Below, piece by piece: positions 18,113 to 27,227 of a DNA stretch of 64,000 nt. Origin of the DNA: Sideroxydans sp. Lineage in GTDB: Bacteria > Pseudomonadota > Gammaproteobacteria > Burkholderiales > Gallionellaceae. The notes under the pieces are model-generated. The model worked only from the letters and a program-made list of their open reading frames with translations. It was not told where the DNA came from and searched no databases. Position 1 is the first letter of the stretch. Each line of letters begins with the position of its first letter. The DNA lies in NCBI GenBank assembly GCA_024636935.1, contig JAGXGC010000005.1:62001-126000 (forward strand). The letters run 5' to 3'. A program made the translations under genes and the position numbers.

Positions 18113-18904
18113 TCAGCGCCCGCCGGCGAGTTGCAGCATGATGCGAGTAACAGTATCCAGCGCTTGGTGGAATATGTACTCCAGCATCGGAGCGATGAAC
18201 GGGATCACCAGTGCCAGAACAATGAAGCCGACACTGATGGTGATTGGGAAGCCCACCGCGAAGATATTCAGTTGAGGTGCGCTGCGGGTCAGGATGCCTA
18301 GGGCAAAATTGGTGATGAGTAGGGCGGCAATGAACGGCAGCGAAAATTGCAGGGCATACATAAAGATACTTCCACCCCATTCAGCTGCGGTGCGGAACGC
18401 CCCTGCTGACGGTGTCGTGCTGGCGATGGGAAAAGACTGAAAGCTATCACTCAGTGCAGCCAGCATGTACAGATGCAAGTCCATCGAGACGAAAGCTAGG
18501 GCTACGATAACACCCAGAAACTGGGCGAGTACTGGCCGCATGGTCGAGTTTATTGGATCAAAGAAATTAGCGAAGCCAAAGCCCATTTGCATGCCAATGT
18601 AGTCGCCAGCCATCTCGATGGCTGTGAAAATCAATCTAATCGAGAATCCCATTAACAAACCTGCGACCATCTGCTGCAGCAGAATCAGGATGCCTTCCGC
18701 CGAGGAGGGATCGGGCAGATCTTGCAAGTCCAGAGTGGGAATAATGACGATTGTAAAGATGGCAGCTAGTCCTACCTTGATGCGTATCGGTACCTGACGA
18801 TTGCCGATCACCGGTGCGCTGGCGATCAGAGCCAGCACCCGAGCCATCGGATAGACCAGCAAGGAGATCCAAGCGGCGAGTTGGGCGCTGGTGAAACTGA
18901 TCAC
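18113..18904 (-). CDS. fliR: Flagellar export apparatus protein FliR
   Basis: A 263-residue membrane protein with about six hydrophobic helices, part of the FliPQR export gate. LLVYPMARVLALIASAPVIG and the start MISFTSAQLAAWI are family features; AMQMGFGFANFFDP-like residues (IGMQMGFGFANFFDPIN) are highly conserved. Last gene of the leftward fliF-to-fliR operon. Confidence 0.94.
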   Translation of the reverse strand: MISFTSAQLAAWISLLVYPMARVLALIASAPVIGNRQVPIRIKVGLAAIFTIVIIPTLDLQDLPDPSSAEGILILLQQMVAGLLMGFSIRLIFTAIEMAGDYIGMQMGFGFANFFDPINSTMRPVLAQFLGVIVALAFVSMDLHLYMLAALSDSFQSFPIASTTPSAGAFRTAAEWGGSIFMYALQFSLPFIAALLITNFALGILTRSAPQLNIFAVGFPITISVGFIVLALVIPFIAPMLEYIFHQALDTVTRIMLQLAGGR

Positions 18905-18908
18905 AGGG

Positions 18909-19178
18909 TTAACCTATGACGTAAGGGATGCTGCTAAACAGTCGTATGATGTATTCCAGCATCATGTTGACCATCCAGTGTCCTGCCAAAAGTAAGGCGC
19001 CGAAGATGCCAAACATCTTGGGGATGAAGGACAGCGTCATCTCGTTGATCTGGGTTGCTGCCTGAAAGATGCTGACAGCGAGACCGATGCCAAGCGCGGT
19101 CAGCAGCATGGGGGCCGATAACAATAGGGTCAGTTCGATGGCCTGTTGGCCGATGGTCATTACGCTTTCGGGGGTCAT
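18909..19178 (-). CDS. fliQ: Flagellar export apparatus protein FliQ
   Basis: An 89-residue protein with two membrane helices. MTPESVMTIGQQAIELTLLL and QAATQINEMTLSFIPKM are diagnostic. Four bases separate it from fliR and 21 from fliP, in the usual order P-Q-R. Confidence 0.95.
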   Translation of the reverse strand: MTPESVMTIGQQAIELTLLLSAPMLLTALGIGLAVSIFQAATQINEMTLSFIPKMFGIFGALLLAGHWMVNMMLEYIIRLFSSIPYVIG

Positions 19179-19199
19179 TGGACACCTCCTTCATTCTTG

Positions 19200-19946
19200 T
19201 CAGGTATAGAAACTTTGCACCAGAGAACCAATCAGCAGGTTCCAGCCGTCGGCCAGTACGAACAACATGATCTTGAACGGTAGCGAGATGATGGATGGAG
19301 AGAGCATCATCATACCCATCGACATCAGCACACTCGCCACCACCATATCGATGATGAGGAAGGGGATGAAGATCAAGAATCCGATCTGGAAGGCGGTTTT
19401 CAATTCGCTGGTGACATAGGCCGGCACCAGTATCTTCAGCGGGACGTTCTCCGGGCTTTCCAGCTCTTCACTGTTGGAGATGCGTACGAACAACGCCAGA
19501 TCGGCTTCGCGTGTCTGGCGCAGCATGAATTCTTTAAGCGGAGCGCTGCCCTTTTCATAGGCTGTTTCAAGATTCATCTTATTCTGGCTGTAGGGCAGGT
19601 AGGCCTCGTTGTAGATCTTTTCCAACACCGGCGACATTACGAAAAATGTGAGGAACAGTGACAGGCCGATTATTACCTGCGTCGGCGGAGCTGATGGTGT
19701 GCCAATGGCGGTACGCAGCATGGCCAGCACGATGACGATGCGCGTGAATGCAGTCATCATCAGCAGGATGGCAGGCAAGAAAGTGAGCGACGTGATCAGG
19801 ATCAGCGTCTGCAAACTTAATGTATAGCTCTGTCCGCCACCGGCAGCGGGCGTGCTGGTGATCGCCAGCATGCCGGTATCGGCCGCATGCGCGACCGGCA
19901 TGCCGATGCATAAGACAAACAGCAGGAATAAGAAACGGCTAACCAT
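19200..19946 (-). CDS. fliP: Flagellar export apparatus protein FliP
   Basis: A 248-residue core subunit of the export gate. A cleavable signal peptide (MVSRFLFLLFVLCIGMPVAHA) precedes the mature part, as is usual for FliP. Conserved stretches include ITSLTFLPAILLMMTAFTRI and the C-terminal LPFKIMLFVLADGWNLLIGS. ATG 19946 is chosen because it begins the signal peptide and has GGAG upstream; an in-frame ATG at 20018 would lie deep inside fliO. It overlaps fliO by eight bases. Confidence 0.94.
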   Translation of the reverse strand: MVSRFLFLLFVLCIGMPVAHAADTGMLAITSTPAAGGGQSYTLSLQTLILITSLTFLPAILLMMTAFTRIVIVLAMLRTAIGTPSAPPTQVIIGLSLFLTFFVMSPVLEKIYNEAYLPYSQNKMNLETAYEKGSAPLKEFMLRQTREADLALFVRISNSEELESPENVPLKILVPAYVTSELKTAFQIGFLIFIPFLIIDMVVASVLMSMGMMMLSPSIISLPFKIMLFVLADGWNLLIGSLVQSFYT

Positions 19947-20388
19947 TGCGCTTCTCCATATGTTGCTTAAGCCAACTCTGGAACGATCTTTCAGGAATGG
20001 CTCCATTGTTTGAGCCACCTTCAGGAATGGTTCCCTTTGGCATGGTGTGCAGTGCGTTCACATGTCCGGGCGCGACGCCGACCACCAGCCAGGTATCGTT
20101 CACCTCGACCAGCACGATTCGCTCGCGCTGACCAATCGCGATACCGCTCACCACTTTGAGCGCATTGAGACCATTTTGAGTCGGATGATTGATGCGTTTC
20201 AGAAACCACGCGACTGCCATCACGGCAGCCAACACTAGCAACAGACTAACGATCACCTGTACCACGCTGCCGGACGATACGCCGGCTGGGGGCGGGGGCG
20301 GGACGTAGGCGTTGCGTGTGACATCTGCCGCATAGGCGAACGGAGAGCAGATTGCTGCAAGCAGGGCAGCAAACAGACGGGTTGTCAT
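19939..20388 (-). CDS. fliO: Flagellar biosynthesis protein FliO
   Basis: A 149-residue membrane protein that helps FliP assemble. A signal peptide-like start (residues 1-20, ending FAYAA) is followed by one membrane helix (VVQVIVSLLLVLAAVMAVAW, about 41-60) and a cytoplasmic domain with GIAIGQRERIVLVEVNDTWLVVGV written around residues 86-109. It lies between fliN and fliP. Confidence 0.9.
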   Translation of the reverse strand: MTTRLFAALLAAICSPFAYAADVTRNAYVPPPPPAGVSSGSVVQVIVSLLLVLAAVMAVAWFLKRINHPTQNGLNALKVVSGIAIGQRERIVLVEVNDTWLVVGVAPGHVNALHTMPKGTIPEGGSNNGAIPERSFQSWLKQHMEKRNG

Positions 20389-20402
20389 CGTGGTGGCCCG
20401 GG

Positions 20403-20807
20403 TTATTTGTTGATACGGCGCAGGCGTTCTGATGGTGTGATGATGTCGGTCAGGCGGATGCCCAACTTATCGTTCACTACCACCACCTCGCCCTGTGCGA
20501 TGAGGAAGCCGTTGATCAATACATCTAGCGGCTCGCCGGCCATACCGGCCAATTCCACCACTGAACCCTGTGCCAGTTGCAGTAGGTTCTTGATCGGCAT
20601 CTTGGTGCGTCCCAGCTCCACGGTCAGTTGCACCGGGATGTCTAGGATCATATCCAGATCGTTGTTCGCGGTGCCTGCGACGTCGCCGCCAAACTGCTCG
20701 AACACATGGGGTTCTGCAGCAGGTGTCTCGACAGCAGCCTGTTCGGCCATCGCTGCGCCCCAATCGTCAGCAGATATCTCTTCTTGTTCTGTAGTGTCTT
20801 CAGCCAT
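20403..20807 (-). CDS. fliN: Flagellar motor switch protein FliN
   Basis: A 134-residue C-ring protein. The acidic N-terminal half is variable; the C-terminal half is the SpoA domain (ILDIPVQLTVELGRTKMPIK and LLQLAQGSVVELAGMAGEPL). ATG 20807 (MAEDTTEQEE) is preferred because GGAGG lies six bases upstream, inside the fliM tail; it overlaps the fliM stop by eight bases. Confidence 0.95.
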   Translation of the reverse strand: MAEDTTEQEEISADDWGAAMAEQAAVETPAAEPHVFEQFGGDVAGTANNDLDMILDIPVQLTVELGRTKMPIKNLLQLAQGSVVELAGMAGEPLDVLINGFLIAQGEVVVVNDKLGIRLTDIITPSERLRRINK

Positions 20808-21798
20808 TTTTTCCTCCATTTTGACCATCGCTCGTATCTGTCTTCACCATACGATCGACCTTCAATGCATAGTGCGAGTTGGATACTCCGTATTTGCATT
20901 CCATCACCGGCACGTTATCTACCATCACGCTGACATTCTCAGGAACATTCAATGGAATGACATCGTTGACCTTCATGCGTAGCACATGATCCAGCGTGGT
21001 CGAAGCATGGCCGAGTATGGCATTGAGCTCGACTTCGGCAGACTGGATCTGTTTGGACAGCATGTGTAGCCAGCGCTTGTCGGCGATTACGTGGTCACCC
21101 TGCATGGTGCTGTAGAGCAGTTCGCGGATCGGTTCGATCATTGCGTATGGCATGCAGACATGGATGGAGCCACCAACGCCGGTGAACTCGACCTCGAACG
21201 TTGTTACTACCACCACCTCATTTGGGGTGGCGATGTTGGCGAACTGCGGATTGACCTCGGAACGCAGGAACTCGAAGTCCAGTTTGTAGACAGGCTCCCA
21301 AGACTTCTCATAGGCTCCGAACAGCACCTCGAGCAGCTTCTGGATGATGCGATGTTCGGTCTGTGTGAATTCACGTCCTTCCACACGGGTGTGGAAACGT
21401 CCATCCCCACCGAACAGACTGTCCACCACCATAAATACCAAGTTTGGGTCGAAGATGAACAGCGCATTGCCGCGCAGTGGCTTGACTTGCACCAGATTGA
21501 GGTTGGCTGGGACCGGCAGATTACGGATGAATTCGGAGAACTTCATCACTTTGACCGGCCCGACCGAAACCTCGGATGAGCGGTGGATGAAGTTATATAG
21601 CGCGATGCGGAACAGTCGTGCGAAGCGCTCGTTGATAATCTCCATGGTGGGCATGCGCCCACGCACGATGCGCTCCTGTGTGGCCATGTTGTAGGAGCGA
21701 ACGCCACCCCCTTCCGAGTCGTCTTTGACTTCCTCGGTCTCGCCCGTGACCCCTCGCAGAAGCGAGTCGACTTCGTCTTGGGATAAGAATTCGCTCAT
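20800..21798 (-). CDS. fliM: Flagellar motor switch protein FliM
   Basis: A 332-residue switch protein. The N-terminal MSEFLSQDEVDSLLRGV is the CheY-P binding peptide. The middle domain has YNMATQERIVRGRMPTMEII and the GGDGRFHTRVEGREFT segment; the C-terminus is a SpoA-type domain. Normal length. It sits 15 bases after fliL. Confidence 0.95.
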   Translation of the reverse strand: MSEFLSQDEVDSLLRGVTGETEEVKDDSEGGGVRSYNMATQERIVRGRMPTMEIINERFARLFRIALYNFIHRSSEVSVGPVKVMKFSEFIRNLPVPANLNLVQVKPLRGNALFIFDPNLVFMVVDSLFGGDGRFHTRVEGREFTQTEHRIIQKLLEVLFGAYEKSWEPVYKLDFEFLRSEVNPQFANIATPNEVVVVTTFEVEFTGVGGSIHVCMPYAMIEPIRELLYSTMQGDHVIADKRWLHMLSKQIQSAEVELNAILGHASTTLDHVLRMKVNDVIPLNVPENVSVMVDNVPVMECKYGVSNSHYALKVDRMVKTDTSDGQNGGKNG

Positions 21799-21813
21799 GG
21801 CCTCAATTCACCT

Positions 21814-22497
21814 TTACTGGATGATGAAATCGCTGAACAACACATCCACCACGCCGGTGGTTTTTGGTTCTTTCGGTGCGACAGGTGTTGCAGGTGCCGC
21901 CGCTACTGGAGCAGATGCGCCATGTGCCGCTGCTACGGGAGCAGATGCGCCATGTGCTACTGTAGCTTCAGCATGTGTGGCCGGAACTGCAGGAGCGGGT
22001 GCCTCAGCATGGGCGGCTGGCGCCTTGGTTTCGAAACCCAGGATGCCATCCACTTCAGCAATCACTTGCTCGACCAGTACAGCTTTGCCTTCGGAGGACA
22101 CCAGTTCGGAAGGTTTTTTGCTCGAAAGCAGGAACAACAACTTGCTGCGGATCTCAGGCATCATCGCTTTGATTTTGAGTTCGAGCTCAGGATCTAGGAT
22201 CTTGAGTGTGATGCCGGCTTGCAGATACTGGTCACCTTCTTCACGCTGCAGATTGACAGTGAACTTCTCGCCCAGCGGAATGAATTTCGGCTCGAGTACC
22301 GGTGCGGCCTTGTGCGTATCAGCAGCATGCTCTTCGGCTGGGGCGTTGCCCTTGGTGAAATACCAGCCTGCACCACCGGCACCGATAAGTACTAACAGTC
22401 CGATGCTGATGATCAGCAGCTTATTGCTCTTGGCCGGCGCAGATGCGCTTTCCTCGGGAGCTGCTGCTGGTGCGGGCTTTGCGGGTTTCGACGCCAT
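21814..22497 (-). CDS. fliL: Flagellar basal-body protein FliL with an Ala/Pro/His-rich insert
   Basis: A 227-residue single-pass inner-membrane protein near the stator. One membrane helix (LLIISIGLLVLIGAGGAGWY) is at about 27-46, followed by the periplasmic FliL domain (FTVNLQREEGDQYLQAGITL, PEIRSKLLFLLSSKKPSEL). The C-terminal segment VVDVLFSDFIIQ is the normal family end, but about 60 Ala/Pro/His-rich residues lie between the last helix and this end, with the decapeptide AHGASAPVAA twice in tandem. Typical FliL proteins are 150-180 residues long. Confidence 0.9.
   Translation of the reverse strand: MASKPAKPAPAAAPEESASAPAKSNKLLIISIGLLVLIGAGGAGWYFTKGNAPAEEHAADTHKAAPVLEPKFIPLGEKFTVNLQREEGDQYLQAGITLKILDPELELKIKAMMPEIRSKLLFLLSSKKPSELVSSEGKAVLVEQVIAEVDGILGFETKAPAAHAEAPAPAVPATHAEATVAHGASAPVAAAHGASAPVAAAPATPVAPKEPKTTGVVDVLFSDFIIQ
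21905..21964. repeat. 30-base tandem repeat inside fliL
   Basis: Two copies of a 30-base unit, 21905-21934 and 21935-21964, sharing an identical 17-base core (GCAGATGCGCCATGTGC at 21911 and 21941). The unit is a multiple of three and encodes the repeated AHGASAPVAA of the FliL insert. Confidence 0.85.
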
Positions 22498-22589
22498 CTC
22501 TAATTCCTTTCCTGTTGATGATGATTATGCGGAAGGGCAAGCTTACACCATCAAGGGAATAAGGCAGAAATTCGGGCGTATTTCTACGT

Positions 22590-23711
22590 TCAGGCGAAGG
22601 TATCCACTACGCCGTCATGACGGCGCAATATGGTTGTGGCCTGCACCTGGGGAGTGTCGGACTCAAGTGAATTATCCGTATTGCCAGTGCCGTTGCCATT
22701 CGCACCGCCGGCTTGTCCTTGTCGCTGCTGTTCTTTTTGTGCCTGATCGCTGACCGTGGCGCTGCCCAGCGAGATTCCGCTGTCGGCTAACATGTCTCGC
22801 AAGCGAGGGATGGATTGCTCAATAGCCTCGCGTACCCCGGCATGGGCGGAAGTGAATTGCATTGTCGCTTGGTCACCATTCAATTTGAGCGAGACCTCCA
22901 GTGGCCCTAGTTGCGCCGGATTTAGACGCAGCTCGGCACTTTGCATGCGCTGTGTCGCCAGCCAAGTGACCTTCTGGCTGAAGTCATCCGACCATTGCGG
23001 TTGATTCATTGGTGTAGCGACTGTGACTTGTGTGGGCTGAGAAGCGGGTGCGGTCAGGGTGTTAGGCATACCGATCACGCCCGCAGAGGTATTCATCGTC
23101 TGCACAGGAAGGGCGCTGTCGACCTTTCCTGCTGTTGTCCGAATTCCGGCCTTATCCTCGGCCTGTAGTAATGCAGCGAACGCTGTGCCCGGTTTGATTT
23201 CACTGCTCCCACGATCTTCTCGCCCGTTAGCTTGTTTGCCGGAAACGGTGTTGGTGAGACGCGCTTCACCATCAATGGTCGGCGCGATGCGACGGGCAGC
23301 GGAATCACGAGATTCCACTTCTTCGATCGCGTCGGTGTCGCTTGCGGTAACGGGAGTGTCTTTTGAGCTGGTTAACGCTGCGCGTTTCTCTTGTGGCAAC
23401 AAGCTGGCTAGGAAATCAGCGGGAAGCGCTACGCCGTCAGTGCGTATTTCGGCGACTGCTTGACTACCCAACGCACTTGGATCGACAACGAGCTTGTCGC
23501 TGTCGGCAAGCGCACTATTCTTCAATATGGCGTTCTTTATATCCTTTATATCGCGGCCATGCGGGCTGAGCTGTTTTGCCAGCAATTCGCCAAAGGGCGC
23601 CGAGCCATTTGAGCCTTCTTCCGCACTCGCGGGGGCATTGTTGCTAGATTGGCTGGCGGTGATCTTGCCGTTGTTCGGTGTCTGGCTGCTAAGGATGGGC
23701 AGGCTGCTCAT
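22590..23711 (-). CDS. fliK: Flagellar hook-length control protein FliK
   Basis: A 373-residue secreted molecular ruler. The N-terminal two thirds are low-complexity and Ser/Ala/Asn-rich. The C-terminal FliK domain is clear: SAELRLNPAQLGPLEVSLKL and GDQATMQFTSAHAGVREAIE followed by LRDMLADSGISLGSATV. It lies between fliJ and fliL. A second FliK-like protein is encoded at 30568-31608. Confidence 0.9.
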   Translation of the reverse strand: MSSLPILSSQTPNNGKITASQSSNNAPASAEEGSNGSAPFGELLAKQLSPHGRDIKDIKNAILKNSALADSDKLVVDPSALGSQAVAEIRTDGVALPADFLASLLPQEKRAALTSSKDTPVTASDTDAIEEVESRDSAARRIAPTIDGEARLTNTVSGKQANGREDRGSSEIKPGTAFAALLQAEDKAGIRTTAGKVDSALPVQTMNTSAGVIGMPNTLTAPASQPTQVTVATPMNQPQWSDDFSQKVTWLATQRMQSAELRLNPAQLGPLEVSLKLNGDQATMQFTSAHAGVREAIEQSIPRLRDMLADSGISLGSATVSDQAQKEQQRQGQAGGANGNGTGNTDNSLESDTPQVQATTILRRHDGVVDTFA

Positions 23712-23723
23712 ATTGATTCTCCT

Positions 23724-24197
23724 TTAATTCGTGTTTTGCTTGTCAGCACGATGCATGGCGGAGAAACGTCCGCTTTGCTCGTCCTGCTGACGTTGATCGG
23801 CTTTGGCTTCTAGTTTCATCTCACCGTCGGCGTGGCGTTTTGCCAATGTGTCGAAAGATTTCATCTTGCGCGTGGTGTCCATCAATTCATGGCGGCCTTT
23901 TTGTACTGAAACTCCCGCCTTCTCGATCTCGCTTTGCTGCTGTTTGATGGCCTGATCCAGACGTTCAATGAAGCGTTGGAAGTTCTGCATGTCCATCGGT
24001 GACATACCCTGTTTGGCTGCCTCCTCGAACTGCGCGGCATAGTCGCGACGGTATTGTTGTAGTGCAGCCATCTTGGCTTGCGCATTCTGTTGTTGCTGGT
24101 TGAGCTTGCCAAGTTTGCGCGTGGCCGCATCGTTCTTCTGATGAGCTAGATCTACCAGCGGTGCCAATGTGAAGGGTTTGGTCATGGCGATATTCAT
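23724..24197 (-). CDS. fliJ: Flagellar export protein FliJ
   Basis: A 157-residue coiled-coil protein, the central stalk of the FliHIJ export ATPase. The sequence is rich in Gln, Lys, Ala and Glu in heptad style throughout, with [19 protein letters not shown] near the start. The ATG at 24197 forms an ATGA overlap with the fliI stop; the ATG at 24185 (MTKPFTL) is an equally possible start. Confidence 0.88.
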   Translation of the reverse strand: MNIAMTKPFTLAPLVDLAHQKNDAATRKLGKLNQQQQNAQAKMAALQQYRRDYAAQFEEAAKQGMSPMDMQNFQRFIERLDQAIKQQQSEIEKAGVSVQKGRHELMDTTRKMKSFDTLAKRHADGEMKLEAKADQRQQDEQSGRFSAMHRADKQNTN

Positions 24198-25597
24198 TGA
24201 TTAGCAGTGAACAAAGTCGAGAACTGCGCCTGACAGGAACTATACGCCTCTGCCTGATACATGCCTTGTTTGAGGAAGCCTTCCATCCTCGGATAAAGCG
24301 CGATGGCCTCGTCCAGTAGCGGGTCACTGCCTGCCACATAAGCGCCCACGCTGACCAGATCATGATTGCGTTGATAGTGTGCGTACAGCCGTTTGAAATG
24401 CTGTACCTGTGAAAATTGTTCGTCGCTCACCAGATGATTCATGGCGCGGCTGATCGAGGCCTCGATGTCGATGGCTGGGTAATGCCCGGCTTCTGCCAGA
24501 CGGCGCGACAAGACGATGTGACCGTCGAGGATGGCGCGAGCGCTGTCCGCGATCGGGTCCTGCTGATCGTCGCCTTCGGTCAAAACTGTGTAGAACGCAG
24601 TGATCGAACCGCCGCCTTCCGATCCGTTTCCTGCGCGCTCTACGAGTTGCGGCAGCTTGGCAAACACGGAGGGCGGATAGCCTTTGGTTGCGGGCGGCTC
24701 GCCGATCGCCAGTGCGATCTCGCGTTGCGCCATAGCGTAGCGGGTGAGTGAATCCATAATCAGCAGTACGTTCTTGCCCTGGTCGCGGAAATATTCGGCG
24801 ATGGTGGTGGCATAAGCCGCACCCTGCATGCGTAACAGCGGGCTGACGTCGGCCGGTGCAGCCACAACTACGGCGCGCGCAAGCCCTTCCTTGCCCAGAA
24901 TGTCAGTGATAAATTCTTTCACTTCGCGACCGCGCTCGCCGATCAGCCCGACCACGATCACATCCGCAGTGGTGTAACGCGCCATCATGCCGAGCAGCAC
25001 GCTCTTGCCCACGCCAGAGCCTGCGAACAAACCCATACGCTGACCGCGACCTACGGTGAGTAAGCTATTGATGGCGCGCACACCCACATCGAGCGCTTCA
25101 TTGATGGCTGCGCGCTCCAAGGGATTGATCGGGCGGCTCTGCAAGGCGGCAGTAGCGCTATCCTCTAGTGCACCGTATTGGTCGAGTGGGCGACCCGCAC
25201 CATCCAGCACGCGACCAAGCAAATGATCACCCACTGGAAGATGGCGCGCCAAGTCCGAGGTACGACGGCGCAGCGGTGCTTGGTCGCCGACCTTGAAAGG
25301 TGCACGCACATTCTCTACCGGCACCACGCGAGCACCCGGCACCAGACCGTGTACATCGTTCTCCGGCATCAGGAACAATCTGTCACCGGCGAAACCGACC
25401 ACTTCTGCTTCGACGCGGTTATTCGGGAGTTCGATCCAGCAGGTGCTCCCCACTGCCATGCGCAGACCGACTGCTTCCATCACCAATCCGGTGACTTTGG
25501 TCAGGCGACCGCTCACCAACAAAGGCGAGCTTTGCAGTGCCATCTCGCGATGGATCTGCAGAGCGTCTTGCCAGCGTTGTTGATGGGCAGTTTGCAT
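24194..25597 (-). CDS. fliI: Flagellum-specific ATP synthase FliI
   Basis: A 467-residue export ATPase related to the F1 beta subunit. The Walker A motif [11 protein letters not shown] is at 189-199, Walker B is near [20 protein letters not shown], and [20 protein letters not shown] is diagnostic of the flagellar/type III ATPase family. It follows fliH with three bases between. Confidence 0.96.
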   Translation of the reverse strand: MQTAHQQRWQDALQIHREMALQSSPLLVSGRLTKVTGLVMEAVGLRMAVGSTCWIELPNNRVEAEVVGFAGDRLFLMPENDVHGLVPGARVVPVENVRAPFKVGDQAPLRRRTSDLARHLPVGDHLLGRVLDGAGRPLDQYGALEDSATAALQSRPINPLERAAINEALDVGVRAINSLLTVGRGQRMGLFAGSGVGKSVLLGMMARYTTADVIVVGLIGERGREVKEFITDILGKEGLARAVVVAAPADVSPLLRMQGAAYATTIAEYFRDQGKNVLLIMDSLTRYAMAQREIALAIGEPPATKGYPPSVFAKLPQLVERAGNGSEGGGSITAFYTVLTEGDDQQDPIADSARAILDGHIVLSRRLAEAGHYPAIDIEASISRAMNHLVSDEQFSQVQHFKRLYAHYQRNHDLVSVGAYVAGSDPLLDEAIALYPRMEGFLKQGMYQAEAYSSCQAQFSTLFTANQ

Positions 25598-25600
25598 GGT

Positions 25601-26242
25601 TCAGCTTTCTTCCGTTTTCACTAACCAGGGCGCATCTTTTCCCATGGCGGCGACCACGCGCTCCCAGCGTGTGGCCAGTGTGACATCCACTTGGCTATTG
25701 GCCGTTTCCAATCGCGCGCTGCCAGATTCCATGCGGACGTCCTCTAGTATCTTCCAGCCGGAGTGCGCGAGCTGATCGCCCATGCGCTCGCGCACCATGG
25801 CTGCATCTTGCGGATTCAGGATCACATGTGCCGCTTGATTGAACACCGGCAGGCTACCGAGTGCTTCCCGCACAGCAGCTTGCAGCAGTTCAGGCTGCAC
25901 TTTGATCGCTTGCTGGATCACTTGGCGGGCGACATCTAGCGCCAACCCGGTTAGTTCTTCTACTACCAGTTCATCGACTTGCTGTGCCAGGACCTTGGAA
26001 AGTTCGACCAGATGCTGATTCTCCTCAATCGCCTGCTGCAGTCCGTCGGCGTAGCCACGTTGCTGGCCTTCGGCATAGCCGGCTTGAGCAGCTTCGTCGT
26101 GCGCTTGCGCCTGCATCTGCTCCAATTCGAGTGCGGTCGGCAGATTGGCACGCACGGCACTTTGTTTGGATTCGAAGGCGGGTAGCTCCCAGCGCTGCCA
26201 GGCTGTGAGAGTGTCTTCGTCTTTGATGATGACATCAGACAT
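25601..26242 (-). CDS. fliH: Flagellar assembly protein FliH
   Basis: A 213-residue regulator of FliI. It shows the Gly/Ala/Gln-rich helical segment typical of FliH (AQAGYAEGQQRGYADGLQQA, with GxxxG spacing) and the conserved C-terminal part (VILNPQDAAMVRERM). ATG 26242 is preferred to 26248 because GAGAGG then has normal spacing. It overlaps the fliG stop by eight bases. Confidence 0.9.
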   Translation of the reverse strand: MSDVIIKDEDTLTAWQRWELPAFESKQSAVRANLPTALELEQMQAQAHDEAAQAGYAEGQQRGYADGLQQAIEENQHLVELSKVLAQQVDELVVEELTGLALDVARQVIQQAIKVQPELLQAAVREALGSLPVFNQAAHVILNPQDAAMVRERMGDQLAHSGWKILEDVRMESGSARLETANSQVDVTLATRWERVVAAMGKDAPWLVKTEES

Positions 26243-27227
26243 ATGCATCCTCTCCCTTTCCGCCTAGTACGATCTGACCTTCGTCGGCCAGACGGCGAAC
26301 GACCTTGAGGATCTCCTTCTGCTCCGATTCCACTTCGCTGAGTTTGACCGGCCCCTTGGCTTCCAGATCTTCGCGCAGCATCTCGGCGGCACGTTGCGAC
26401 ATATTCTTGAATATCTTCTCGCGCATCTCTTCGCTGGCACCCTTGAGGGCGACGATCAGCGATTCGGACTGGACTTCGCGCAGTACCAGCTGGATGCCGC
26501 GATCGTCCACTTCCAGAATGTCCTCGAACACGAACATCTCGTCCATGACCTTCTGAGCGAGCTCGGCATCGTGTGTGCGTATCGACTCGATGATGGCTTC
26601 CTGCGTGCTGCCGATGTAGTTGAGGATCTCGGCTGCAGTCTTGATGCCGCCGCGGATGCTCTTTTTCTGCATCGCATTGCCAGATAATAGCTTGGTCAGC
26701 ACATCGTTCAATTCGTGTAGCGCGGTCGGTTGCACGCTGTCCAGTGTGGCGATACGCAGCAGTACGTCGTTGCGTGTGCGTTCGGTCAGTTGGTTCAGCA
26801 CGGCCGATGCTTGGTCTGGTTCCAAGTGCACCATGATGGTGGCGATGATCTGGGGATGTTCGTTGGCAACCAGATCGGCGACCGAGTCTGGATCCATCCA
26901 TTTCAGGCTTTCGATACCGCTGGTATCGCTGTTGTGCAGGATGCGGTCTAGCAGTCCGGCTGCTTTGTCGTCGCCCAAGGCTTTGTTCAGCATGTTGCGG
27001 ATATATTCGCTGGAATCCATGCCGATGGTGGTCTTTTCTGAAGCACTGGTATGGAATTCGTCGAACACACCGGCAATCTGTTCGCGTGACAGATTGTTCA
27101 GCTTGACCATGGCGGAGCTGATCTTCTGCACTTCCTTGGGTTCCAGATAGCGCATCACTTCGGCCGCTTCATCAGCGCCGAGCGTCATGAGCAGGATCGC
27201 GCTCTTATTTACGCCTTCGTCACTCAT
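26235..27227 (-). CDS. fliG: Flagellar motor switch protein FliG
   Basis: A 330-residue rotor protein. N-terminal FliF-binding part (SAILLMTLGADEAAEVMRYL), middle domain with EHPQIIATIMVHLEPDQAS (the EHPQ motif), and the C-terminal torque helix region with IQLVLREVQSESLIVALKG and the charged residues that contact MotA. Length is standard. It overlaps the fliF stop by four bases. Confidence 0.96.
   Translation of the reverse strand: MSDEGVNKSAILLMTLGADEAAEVMRYLEPKEVQKISSAMVKLNNLSREQIAGVFDEFHTSASEKTTIGMDSSEYIRNMLNKALGDDKAAGLLDRILHNSDTSGIESLKWMDPDSVADLVANEHPQIIATIMVHLEPDQASAVLNQLTERTRNDVLLRIATLDSVQPTALHELNDVLTKLLSGNAMQKKSIRGGIKTAAEILNYIGSTQEAIIESIRTHDAELAQKVMDEMFVFEDILEVDDRGIQLVLREVQSESLIVALKGASEEMREKIFKNMSQRAAEMLREDLEAKGPVKLSEVESEQKEILKVVRRLADEGQIVLGGKGEDAYV

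Noticed and set aside
21725-22753. A 342-codon open frame on the plus strand
   Set aside because: It lies antisense to fliM, fliL and fliK, is mostly Ser/Ala low complexity, and the minus-strand genes are clear family members.
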